From assembly GCF_006151805.1 (NCBI RefSeq), contig NZ_VDDA01000003.1:248001-312000 (forward strand): 64,000 nt of DNA. Direction: 5' to 3'. Below, piece after piece: positions 53,644 through 61,031 of the stretch (the first letter of the stretch is position 1; each line of letters opens with the position of its first letter). The position numbers were made by a program, and so were the translations under genes. Source of the DNA: Methylobacterium terricola. Its GTDB lineage: Bacteria > Pseudomonadota > Alphaproteobacteria > Rhizobiales > Beijerinckiaceae. The notes below the pieces were generated by a model that saw only the letters and a list, made by a program, of their open reading frames with translations, had not been told where the DNA came from and did no database searches.

Positions 53644-54242
53644 GCCTCGCGCGGCGGGAACCCGCCCTCGAACACGAAGTCGGACAGGGGGTGGCGGCCG
53701 TTCGGGGTCTCGCGGGCGCGGGTCTCCTCCGGCAGGGTCGCGGGATCCGCCTTGCGGCCGACCGCGAAGGCGGCCTCGACCCGGTGATGGGGCGGCAGGT
53801 TCAGCGCCGTGGGGGCCCGCTCGTGGTCGAAGCCGGTCATGCCGTGGGCGTGCCAGCCCAGCTTCACCGCCTGGATCTGGAACAGCGCCGAGGCGGTGCC
53901 GGCATCGAAGGAGGCGCTGTAGGACGGCTTCAGACCGTCCGGGGTCTTCATCATCCCGTTCGACGCCAGGAACACCAGCGCCCCGGCATTCTTCACCCAG
54001 CCCTGGTTGAACGGCACCAGGAGCCCGAACAGCGTCTCCCAGGCGGGGGTGTCGCGCAGGGCGTAGACGAAGCGCCAGGGCTGCGAGTTGTAGCCCGAGG
54101 GCGCCCAGCGCGCCGCCTCGATCATCGTCATCAGCTCGGGCAGCGGCACCGCCTCGCCGGTGAAGGCGCGGGGCGACCAGCGCTCGAGGAACTGCGCGTC
54201 GATCGGATGGTCGGCGGTACGGGAATTGGCGGATGTGGTCAC
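53640..54242 (-). CDS. nitroreductase-family FMN protein
   Basis: A 200-residue FMN-dependent reductase. FLERWSPRAFTGEAVPLPEL and AARWAPSGYNSQPWRFV are the phosphate- and ring-binding elements of the family, and WHAHGMTGFDHERA is near residue 145. It could reduce nitro, quinone or unsaturated substrates. GTG 54242 is preferred because family members start just before FLERWSPR. It comes first in a two-gene operon with the acyl-CoA synthetase. Confidence 0.88.
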   Translation of the reverse strand: MTTSANSRTADHPIDAQFLERWSPRAFTGEAVPLPELMTMIEAARWAPSGYNSQPWRFVYALRDTPAWETLFGLLVPFNQGWVKNAGALVFLASNGMMKTPDGLKPSYSASFDAGTASALFQIQAVKLGWHAHGMTGFDHERAPTALNLPPHHRVEAAFAVGRKADPATLPEETRARETPNGRHPLSDFVFEGGFPPREA

Positions 54243-54403
54243 GGGCGGACGGTCTCCGTGGATGTCGCGCCGTCCTGCCAGCAAGCGCGACGGTTGTCAC
54301 GGGGCCGGTGACCGGGTCCTTGGGCGGAGCTGACCCGCGGAAACCTCATACCGCCGCCGGTGTTGTCCTCGACACGCAGGAAACGGCCGCGACGGAGAGC
54401 AAG

Positions 54404-54748
54404 ATGGCAAAGACGGATCAGGCGCGGCCCTCGCTGCGCGATTTCGACCCCTATACCGACCGTAACGGCCAGGACATGGGCCAGGATTCCCCCCTCGATG
54501 TCGGCGTGCCGGCACGGACGCAGGGAGACATGGCCCACGATCCGGCCGGTCCGGCCCGCGACGCCCGGGTGGCGTCGGACTTCAACCGCCTCGACGCGAT
54601 CGGCGCGACCGACGGCAGCCAGGCCACCGAGGACGAGACGCCGCCGGAGAACCTGCGCCGGATCAGCGACCCCTCGACCGGCAACCCGGCCGCGAAAGAG
54701 GCGATCGACCGGGCGACCGCCGCGGTCGGCAAGGACGAGGGGGAGTGA
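54404..54748 (+). CDS. small acidic hydrophilic protein
   Basis: A 114-residue protein beginning MAKTDQARPSLRDFDPYTDR. It is rich in Asp, Glu, Gly, Pro and Arg with almost no hydrophobic core (AHDPAGPARDARVASDFNRL, PPENLRRISDPSTGNP), so it is probably intrinsically disordered. It heads a run of four small genes on one strand. Such clusters are stress-associated in related bacteria, but no function is established. Confidence 0.65.
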   Translation: MAKTDQARPSLRDFDPYTDRNGQDMGQDSPLDVGVPARTQGDMAHDPAGPARDARVASDFNRLDAIGATDGSQATEDETPPENLRRISDPSTGNPAAKEAIDRATAAVGKDEGE

Positions 54749-54752
54749 GACG

Positions 54753-55046
54753 ATGACGCGCAAGCCCGACGACGTAGTGGGCAGCCGGGGCGGGCCGGCC
54801 GCCGGCGGCGGCCACCAGACCCCCGAGCAGGAAGCGATCACCCGCCAGGAGGGGGGCGGCCGCGACGAGGCCGAGCTGAAGCGCGAATGGTCCTCGGCCG
54901 GCACCCCCGGCCGGCCGCCGGTCTCGATCGGCGGCAGCTCCGGCGGCCATTCCGATCAGGTCGCCGCGCAGGGCCCCCGCGAGGGGGAGAAGGTCGCGGA
55001 CGGCGAGTACCGGACCGAGAAGACCCAGGGCAAGACCGATTGGTGA
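54753..55046 (+). CDS. small Gly/Glu-rich protein
   Basis: A 97-residue, highly hydrophilic protein starting MTRKPDDVVGSRGGPAAGGG. It contains QTPEQEAITRQEGGGRDEAE and ends with YRTEKTQGKTDW. No domain is recognised; composition suggests disorder. The start is 5 bp after the preceding stop, in an evident operon. Confidence 0.6.
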   Translation: MTRKPDDVVGSRGGPAAGGGHQTPEQEAITRQEGGGRDEAELKREWSSAGTPGRPPVSIGGSSGGHSDQVAAQGPREGEKVADGEYRTEKTQGKTDW

Positions 55047-55056
55047 GGAGGGCGGC

Positions 55057-55242
55057 ATGGCGGAGCGCATGGACGCGGACAAGACCGATCGCGGTGGCAA
55101 ACCCAACACCGACGACAAGATCACCGCCGAGGACCTGAAGGGCGTCGCCGCGGTGCCGAAGGACGGCGACGGCACGGACAACAAGTCCGGCGCCCATGCC
55201 GGGGACCGTCAGGGCGACGAGGTCGATCCGGGCGCCGGGTGA
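55057..55242 (+). CDS. small acidic hypothetical protein
   Basis: A 61-residue hydrophilic protein (MAERMDADKTDRGGKPNTDD, DLKGVAAVPKDGDGTDNK). A GAGGAGGGCGGC ribosome site lies 7-18 bases upstream. It follows the previous gene by 10 bp and shares its low-complexity, charge-rich composition. Function unknown. Confidence 0.55.
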   Translation: MAERMDADKTDRGGKPNTDDKITAEDLKGVAAVPKDGDGTDNKSGAHAGDRQGDEVDPGAG

Positions 55243-55315
55243 GGGCGTTCCGGACGTGAACGTCAGACCGAGCGATGCGCCGTTTCCGACGGCGACCACC
55301 AGAGGAGAGGCCCGC

Positions 55316-55717
55316 ATGACCCCGTCACCTGATCGGTCGATCGTCCAGCGCGAGACGCCGCGGGCCGACCTCGTCGCCTTCGAGATCAAGGACAAGATCA
55401 CGCGGGCGGATATCGAATGGATGTCGTCGATCGCCGACGCCGCCATGAAGGCCCACGACAAGATCGACATGCTGCTCATCATGTCGCACTACGAGGGGTC
55501 TGAACTCGGGGCACGGTTCGACGGCTACGCCAACGGGGTCATGGCCCGCTCGGTCGCGCATATCCGGCACTACGTCGTGGTCGGCGCGCCGCTGCTTGCC
55601 CGTGCGATGATCACGCTGTCGGGCGCGATCCTGCCGGTCGAGACCAAGACCTTCGACCTCGCCGACGAGCCGGCGGCCTGGGCCTACCTCGCCGAGGCCG
55701 GTCCGGCAAAGGGCTGA
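55316..55717 (+). CDS. SpoIIAA-like (STAS/DUF3478) protein
   Basis: A 133-residue single-domain protein. IVQRETPRADLVAFEIKDKI near residue 9, MLLIMSHYEGSELGARFDGY near 50 and FDLADEPAAWAYLAE near the end match the SpoIIAA-like family, whose fold resembles STAS/CRAL-TRIO lipid-binding domains. A GAGGAGAGG ribosome site precedes ATG 55316. The function in this bacterium is unknown. Confidence 0.78.
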   Translation: MTPSPDRSIVQRETPRADLVAFEIKDKITRADIEWMSSIADAAMKAHDKIDMLLIMSHYEGSELGARFDGYANGVMARSVAHIRHYVVVGAPLLARAMITLSGAILPVETKTFDLADEPAAWAYLAEAGPAKG

Positions 55718-55774
55718 CGGCGCGGGCCGCCTGGCTTATGCGGGGGCCGGACGCGGTCGGATGGCGAGGTGGTC

Positions 55775-56125
55775 ATGGACTGGGGAGCGGCTGCCTACCG
55801 GACGCGCCGGCTGGTCGAGGCCCGTGCGCGGATGGTTCCGGAATCCCTCTCCCTCGCGTTGATCGACTTCTTCGCCGAGCGCCAGGCCGTCACCGCCGCC
55901 GAGATGCAGCAATACGGACCGGCCGACGCCGTCGCCGCCATCCTGCGCCTCGTGACGACGGCGGTCCACGGACGGGGCCACGTGCCGGCGATCAACGGCT
56001 GGTACCGGCGCGAGGAGGGCGGGACGGGCTACGTCATCGAGCCCGGTTTTGCCATCGCCTGGAAGGCCGCGAGAGCGTGTGACGCGCGCCTGCCGCCGGT
56101 CTCGCATGCCAGTGGCGGAGGGTGA
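55775..56125 (+). CDS. hypothetical protein
   Basis: A 116-residue soluble protein starting MDWGAAAYRTRRLVEARARM; GTG 55769 is an in-frame alternative with two more residues. Middle region FFAERQAVTAAEMQQYGPAD resembles a small winged-helix motif but not strongly enough to name. Two cysteines are absent from the core. It follows the SpoIIAA-like gene by 57 bp. Confidence 0.55.
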   Translation: MDWGAAAYRTRRLVEARARMVPESLSLALIDFFAERQAVTAAEMQQYGPADAVAAILRLVTTAVHGRGHVPAINGWYRREEGGTGYVIEPGFAIAWKAARACDARLPPVSHASGGG

Positions 56126-56251
56126 CAGCGCCGGGTCTTCACGGTGTCAGCTCTCGGGCGCCGAATCGGCATCGGCGTCTGCCGGACCGAGAACCATCCC
56201 CGCCGATGGGGGAGAGGTCCGGCGTGTGGGAAGTGGCTCGCGCCCGTCAGG

Positions 56252-56653
56252 CTAGAGAGCGGTCTTCAGGTCGGCGTGGCCGAAGTCCCGTCCCTTGAAC
56301 AGAATGGTGTCGCGGTCGGCACGAGCGCAGGCGTAAGAGAGGCAGTCGGCGAGGTTGAGTTGCGCCGGGTGCCCTCGGCCTTTCCCGTAAAGCTGGAACG
56401 CCTCGACGGCGATGCGGCCGATGCTGTCGCTGATCGGTACGATGGTGATCCCGGCCTCGGCCAGGAACTCGTCGAAATCAGCCTGAACATCGAGTGGATC
56501 GCGATCGAGGCGGCTCGCCAGGACCGTGCAGGCTTCCAGGCGAACCATCGGCGACGTGGACCGGCGCTGCGCCCGCTCGATGCACGTCGCGAAGATCCCG
56601 GCTTCGGGCTCCTTGCAGAAGATGGCCACGAAGGCGGACGTGTCGATGAACAT
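56252..56653 (-). CDS. vapC: VapC-family PIN-domain ribonuclease toxin
   Basis: A 133-residue PIN-domain toxin. The acidic metal-binding set is intact: Asp4 in MFIDTSAF, Glu40 in VRLEACTVL, Asp103 in NLADCLSYA and Asp123 in KGRDFGHADL. It should cleave RNA, most often tRNA in this family. The start ATG 56653 is in frame with the upstream antitoxin ORF because of an antitoxin frameshift, so a fused 214-residue product from 56896 could be made instead of, or in addition to, free VapC. Confidence 0.88.
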   Translation of the reverse strand: MFIDTSAFVAIFCKEPEAGIFATCIERAQRRSTSPMVRLEACTVLASRLDRDPLDVQADFDEFLAEAGITIVPISDSIGRIAVEAFQLYGKGRGHPAQLNLADCLSYACARADRDTILFKGRDFGHADLKTAL

Positions 56654-56896
56654 CAGCGCGTCCACATCTCGTCGCGATCCGTCTCGGTGACGGGCCGGGA
56701 GTTGGGACCGGCCTTCGAAGGCACGATCCGCGAGAGCTGCGAGGCGCAGAGCGAGAGGAGTCGAGGAGCGCTCGCGTTCCAGCTCGTGTTCGAGGGCCTG
56801 GATCACGGCCTCGGTGATGCCGATGTTGCGCCGCTGCGCGATTTCGCTGGTAAGCGCATGGGCGCGGGGGTTTCGCACGTTTAGAACAGTCGTCAT
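56654..56896 (-). pseudogene. vapB: vapB antitoxin, frameshifted near its C-terminus
   Basis: The N-terminal frame (VLNVRNPRAHALTSEIAQRR, then EAVIQALEHELERERS) is the DNA-binding part of a Rv0623-like VapB. The family C-terminal tail (RPVTETDRDEMWTR, stop) is present but in the +1 frame, ending at TGA 56653-56655, which overlaps the vapC ATG in the usual way. A one-base length change near 56712-56722 therefore breaks the antitoxin and joins it in frame to vapC. Sequencing error is possible. Confidence 0.75.
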
Positions 56897-57073
56897 CGAA
56901 ACCTCTCTTTACGAAAACGCAAAGCCGTAATGCAGATCTTGCTAATCAAGCGAGATGGCATGGCGCCGATCCTCGCGAGCGCGCCGAACGAACCGGCCCA
57001 CGCACAACGATGGGACCGCCAGCTTGGAATCGCGTTGTCGGGCAGGCTGATCGGCAGCCCTGAAAGGACGACG

Positions 57074-57316
57074 ATGGCGAAGCTCTTCATCGCAAAGGTG
57101 CGCGGATCGGCCGGGGACCGCCCGCTGGTCACGGTGCGCGCCGCGGCCGAGGGCGAGGCGAGGCTGTTCCTCGAGGCGGCCTATCCGGAGGACGAGGTGG
57201 TCGAGGTCGCCGAGCCCGCCGACTGGGTCAGCACCGCCGATACCGGCACGAAGGCCGGCGACGTGCGCGAGCATCCGGGCGTCGATTGGCAGGCGCCGAC
57301 GGCGGGTCCTGGTTGA
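57074..57316 (+). CDS. small hypothetical protein
   Basis: An 80-residue soluble protein starting MAKLFIAKVRGSAGDRPLVT. GEARLFLEAAYPEDEVVEVA suggests a mixed alpha/beta fold. GAAAGGACG gives a ribosome site. No family is recognised. It is 57 bp upstream of the helicase-like gene on the same strand. Confidence 0.6.
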   Translation: MAKLFIAKVRGSAGDRPLVTVRAAAEGEARLFLEAAYPEDEVVEVAEPADWVSTADTGTKAGDVREHPGVDWQAPTAGPG

Positions 57317-57373
57317 GCCTCGCTGCCGTCTCGCGGGCTTGAGCCCCGGCCCGCCCGCATTCATACGGGCGGC

Positions 57374-58795
57374 ATGTCGGCCCTTCCCGAAATCCCCCGC
57401 CTGATCCCCCGCCCGCATCAGGTCGAGGCGATCCGCGCCATCCGGGCGGCGCGGGCGGCGGGTCGGCCGGGCTTCCTCCTCGGCGACATGACCGGGCTCG
57501 GCAAGACGCTGTCGGTCTGGGGGGCGGTGGCGGCGATGCCCGAGAACGCGGTGCTGATCGTCTGCCCCAAGGGGGCGATGCCGCAATGGCGACGCACGAT
57601 CCGCGATTCCGGGCTGGCGGCCAAGGACGTGACGCTCCTCAACTACGAGCGCACCAAGTCCCTCCTCGCCCTGCCGGCGGCGAGCAGCCGCCGCTCGGTG
57701 CGGGCCAAGAACAACGAGCTCGCCAAGCTCGGGCAGCCGAAGCGGGTCTGGCCGATCGTGGTGTTCGACGAGGCCCACCGCCTGCGCAACCCGAACTCGC
57801 AGCAGGGCCAGGCCTGCCGGCGGGTGGCCGAGGCGGCAGCCTTCACGGTCTATGCCAGCGCCACCGCCGGCCAGGCGCCGCATGAATTGTCCTATCTCGG
57901 CGCGCTCCTCGGCCATGCCCTCGGCCGTCCGGTCGAGACCACCGCCGATTTCCGCGCCCTGATGCAGCACCTGAGGATCGGCCGGGCCAAGGGGCGCTGG
58001 CAGAACTGGTCGTGGGAGCCGAACGCCCGCGACCAGGCGGTGATGGCCGACCTGCTCTATCGCGGGCCTAACGCGATCGGGCTGCGGCGCCGGCCAGCCG
58101 ACATCGCCGGCTGGCCGGAGGTACAGCGGGAGCTGGCGCCCACCGCCCTCGCTCCCGCCGAGAAGCGTCTCTACGACGCGACCTGGCGCGAGTTCCGCCG
58201 CGAATGGGGCCTCGCCGGCGGCTCGAACCGCCGCGCCGCCGGCTGGGCGGCGGATCTGCGCTTTCGCCAGAAGGCGAGCCTGATCCGCGTCGCCGGCACG
58301 CTCGACCTCGCCGAGGATCTTCTGGCGGCCGGCGAGCAGGTCGCGGTCTCGGTGGCCTTCCTGGAGACCGGCGCGGCCCTGGCGCAGGGCTTCACCGGCC
58401 GCGGCTGGCGCGCCGGCACCATCGACGGCACGCAGACGCCCGAGGCCAACGAGGCGGTGCGGGTGGCCTTCCAGCGCGGCGAGCTCGACGCGGTGGTGTT
58501 CACCGTCACCGAATCGATCTCGCTCCACCGCAACGAGCTGCCCGGGGGCGAGCGGCCGCGCAGCCTGATCGTCCACGACATGCGCCACAGCGCGATCCAG
58601 CTCAGCCAGATCGAGGGCCGCTGCCACCGCGACGGCGAGCGCGCCGCGATCCTGTTCGCCTATGCGGAGGGGACCGTCGAGGAGCGGGTCGCCGCGACCG
58701 TGATCGCCCGCATGGCCGGGATGGACAGGATGGCCGGCGAGGATACCTCCCTCCTCGACGCCATCGGCCGGATCATCGATGGTGAGGCGGACTGA
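57374..58795 (+). CDS. SNF2-like superfamily-2 helicase/ATPase
   Basis: A 473-residue single-protein helicase. Walker A is the SNF2-type GDMTGLGKT at 37-45 (lead-in HQVEAIRAIR near 15). Motif II is DEAH near 132-135, motif III SATAG, and motif VI QIEGRCHRDGER near 410. The order and spacing match phage- and plasmid-type SNF2-like ATPases, which remodel or translocate DNA. Unlike most it has no accessory domain and no neighbouring restriction or phage genes. Its role is unknown. Confidence 0.8.
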   Translation: MSALPEIPRLIPRPHQVEAIRAIRAARAAGRPGFLLGDMTGLGKTLSVWGAVAAMPENAVLIVCPKGAMPQWRRTIRDSGLAAKDVTLLNYERTKSLLALPAASSRRSVRAKNNELAKLGQPKRVWPIVVFDEAHRLRNPNSQQGQACRRVAEAAAFTVYASATAGQAPHELSYLGALLGHALGRPVETTADFRALMQHLRIGRAKGRWQNWSWEPNARDQAVMADLLYRGPNAIGLRRRPADIAGWPEVQRELAPTALAPAEKRLYDATWREFRREWGLAGGSNRRAAGWAADLRFRQKASLIRVAGTLDLAEDLLAAGEQVAVSVAFLETGAALAQGFTGRGWRAGTIDGTQTPEANEAVRVAFQRGELDAVVFTVTESISLHRNELPGGERPRSLIVHDMRHSAIQLSQIEGRCHRDGERAAILFAYAEGTVEERVAATVIARMAGMDRMAGEDTSLLDAIGRIIDGEAD

Positions 58796-58905
58796 CGCCT
58801 CGGCCGACCAGGACCGAGGCGAGCCCGATCGGGCGCCGGCGCCGAGGCGTCGGGCGTCCCGCCATCGACGCGTCGAGGGTCGGACACCAGGAACAGGAGG
58901 CTTCG

Positions 58906-59511
58906 ATGGTCACGCGAGGGTTCACGGGGCGCCGGCCGCCGCAGCCGGAGGCCGAGCGCCTGCCGCCCGGCCAGTACCTGACCGAGGATTTCCCGGTGCT
59001 GCAGCTCGGGCCGACGCCGAAGATCGACCTCGCGCGCTGGCGCTTCACCCTGCGGGAGGGATCGAAGCCGCTGAAGAGCTGGACCTGGGCGGAGTTCGAG
59101 GCGCTGCCGCGCACCCGCTGGAAGGGCGACATCCACTGCGTCACCAAGTGGTCGAAGTTCGACACCGCCTGGGAGGGCGTGACCATCGACGACCTCATGA
59201 CGGCGGCCGGGATCGCGGCCCCGACCCCCTACCTGCTCGCCGAGGGCTACGACGACTACACCACCAACGTGCCGGTGGCCGATCTCACCGGGGCCAAGGC
59301 GATGGTGGCGACCCGCTATGCCGGCGAGCCGATCCCGCCCGACCATGGCGGGCCGGCGCGCCTGCTGGTGCCGCACCTCTACTTCTGGAAGAGCGCCAAG
59401 TGGGTGAAGGGCCTGCGCTTCACGCAAAAGGACGAGGCCGGGTTCTGGGAGCTGCGCGGGTACCACATGTATGGTGATCCGTGGCGCGAGCAGCGCTTCA
59501 CCGGTGATTGA
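58906..59511 (+). CDS. YedY/sulfite-oxidase-like molybdopterin oxidoreductase
   Basis: A 201-residue molybdenum-cofactor enzyme. The Mo-ligating Cys78 is in GDIHCVTKWSKFDTAWEGV, and PHLYFWKSAKWVKGLRF near residue 155 is family-typical. It lacks a signal peptide, so it is cytoplasmic, unlike MsrP. A flavin reductase gene starts 4 bp downstream, a pairing that suggests NAD(P)H supplies its electrons. Confidence 0.88.
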   Translation: MVTRGFTGRRPPQPEAERLPPGQYLTEDFPVLQLGPTPKIDLARWRFTLREGSKPLKSWTWAEFEALPRTRWKGDIHCVTKWSKFDTAWEGVTIDDLMTAAGIAAPTPYLLAEGYDDYTTNVPVADLTGAKAMVATRYAGEPIPPDHGGPARLLVPHLYFWKSAKWVKGLRFTQKDEAGFWELRGYHMYGDPWREQRFTGD

Positions 59512-59514
59512 GCG

Positions 59515-60219
59515 GTGCCGACCTGGCAGGACGCGACCATCACCGCCGTCGCCCCCGAGACCAAGCGGGTGCGCCGCCTCACCCTGGCGGTCGGCTGGTC
59601 GCGGCCGTTCCGGGCCGGCCAGCATGTCGATGTGCGGTTGACCGCGCCGGACGGCTACCAGGCCCAGCGCAGCTACTCCATCGCCTCCTCGCCGACGACC
59701 CTCGGGACGATCGACCTCCTGATCGAGCGGCTCGACGACGGCGAGGTCTCGGGCTTCTTCTCCGACGTGGCCGAGCCCGGCGATACGATCGAGCTGCGCG
59801 GGCCGATCGGCGGCGCCTTCGTGTGGGATCCGGCGATGGGCGGGCCGCTGCTCCTCGTCGGCGGCGGCTCCGGGGTCGTGCCACTCCTCAGCATGCTGCG
59901 CCACCGGGCCGAGGCGGCGCCCGGCGTGCCGGCGCTGCTGCTCTCCTCCGCCGGCACCTTCGAGGACGTGATCGCCCGCGACGAGCTGATCCGCCGGGAC
60001 GCCGAGGAGCCGGGCTTCCGCCTGATGCTGAACCTCACCCGGGCCCCGGGCGGGCGGCGGATCGATGCCGGCCGGATCGGGGAGGCGCTCGCCGGCCTCG
60101 GGGTCCCGGCCCACACCTTCGTGTGCGGCGGAAACCCGTTCGTCTCGGCGGTCTCCGACCTCCTGGTCGAGGCCGGCATTCCCCCCCGCACGATCCGCAC
60201 CGAGCGCTTCGGAGGTTAG
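59515..60219 (+). CDS. FAD/NAD(P)-binding oxidoreductase (ferredoxin-reductase fold)
   Basis: A 234-residue protein of the ferredoxin-NADP reductase fold. RSYSIASSP near residue 52 binds FAD, and LLLVGGGSGVVPLLSMLRH near 115 together with FVCGGNPFV near the C-terminus binds the nicotinamide cofactor. It has no iron-sulfur domain. GTG 59515 is 4 bp past the molybdoenzyme stop, so the two are co-translated and likely form an electron-transfer pair. Confidence 0.88.
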   Translation: MPTWQDATITAVAPETKRVRRLTLAVGWSRPFRAGQHVDVRLTAPDGYQAQRSYSIASSPTTLGTIDLLIERLDDGEVSGFFSDVAEPGDTIELRGPIGGAFVWDPAMGGPLLLVGGGSGVVPLLSMLRHRAEAAPGVPALLLSSAGTFEDVIARDELIRRDAEEPGFRLMLNLTRAPGGRRIDAGRIGEALAGLGVPAHTFVCGGNPFVSAVSDLLVEAGIPPRTIRTERFGG

Positions 60220-60224
60220 CAGCG

Positions 60225-61022
60225 ATGCCCGAGATCACCGGCCGGACCCGCGTCTTCGCGATCCTCGCCGACCCGATCGCCCAGGTGAAGACGCCGCAGG
60301 GGCTCAACCGCATCATGGCCGAGCGCGGGGTGGACGGGGTGATGGTGCCGCTCCACGTCGCCGCCGCCGACCTCGCGACGGTGCTGGCCGGGCTGCGGGC
60401 GGTGCGGAGCTTCGGCGGCGCGATCGTCACGGTGCCGCACAAGACCGCGATCGTGCCGCTCCTCGACGCCGTGAGCGACGCGGCACGGCTGGTCGGCGCC
60501 GTCAACGCCGTGCGGCGCGAGCCCGACGGACGCCTCGTCGGCGAGATCCTGGACGGGGCCGGCTTCGTCGCCGGCCTGAGGGCGGCGGGCCACGATCCCC
60601 GGGGCCGCAGCGCCTATCTCGCCGGGGCGGGCGGGGCGGCGAACGCCATCGCCTTCGCGCTGGCCGAAGCCGGGGTGGCGCGGCTCACCGTCCACAACCG
60701 CACGGCGGCCCGGGTGGAGGACCTGTTCGCGCGCCTGCGCCGCCTCGTCCCTGGCCTTCTGCTCGCCTCGGGAAGTCCCGATCCGGCCGGGCACGACCTC
60801 GTGGTCAACGCCACCTCGCTGGGCCTGAGGCCTGAGGATCCGCTTCCCCTCGACGCCGCCCGGCTGGAACCCGGCCAGCTCGTGGCCGAGATCATCATGC
60901 AGCCGGCCGAGACCGCGCTGCTCGAGCACGCGGCGGCGCGGGGCTGCCGCATCCATCCGGGCCTGCCGATGCTGGAGGGGCAGCTCGCCCTGATGGCGGA
61001 TTTCCTGAGGATGCGGCCCTGA
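60225..61022 (+). CDS. shikimate dehydrogenase-like protein
   Basis: A 265-residue AroE-family dehydrogenase. Catalytic Lys73 lies in VTVPHKTAIV, the NADP loop is AYLAGAGGAANAIAFAL near 125, and VVNATSLGL is near 190. The substrate-binding NTDGxGF motif reads GEILDGAGF, so it may belong to the quinate/shikimate-like subgroup with a different substrate. It begins 5 bp after the flavin reductase gene, completing a three-gene cluster. Confidence 0.85.
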   Translation: MPEITGRTRVFAILADPIAQVKTPQGLNRIMAERGVDGVMVPLHVAAADLATVLAGLRAVRSFGGAIVTVPHKTAIVPLLDAVSDAARLVGAVNAVRREPDGRLVGEILDGAGFVAGLRAAGHDPRGRSAYLAGAGGAANAIAFALAEAGVARLTVHNRTAARVEDLFARLRRLVPGLLLASGSPDPAGHDLVVNATSLGLRPEDPLPLDAARLEPGQLVAEIIMQPAETALLEHAAARGCRIHPGLPMLEGQLALMADFLRMRP

Positions 61023-61031
61023 CCCCCCGGG

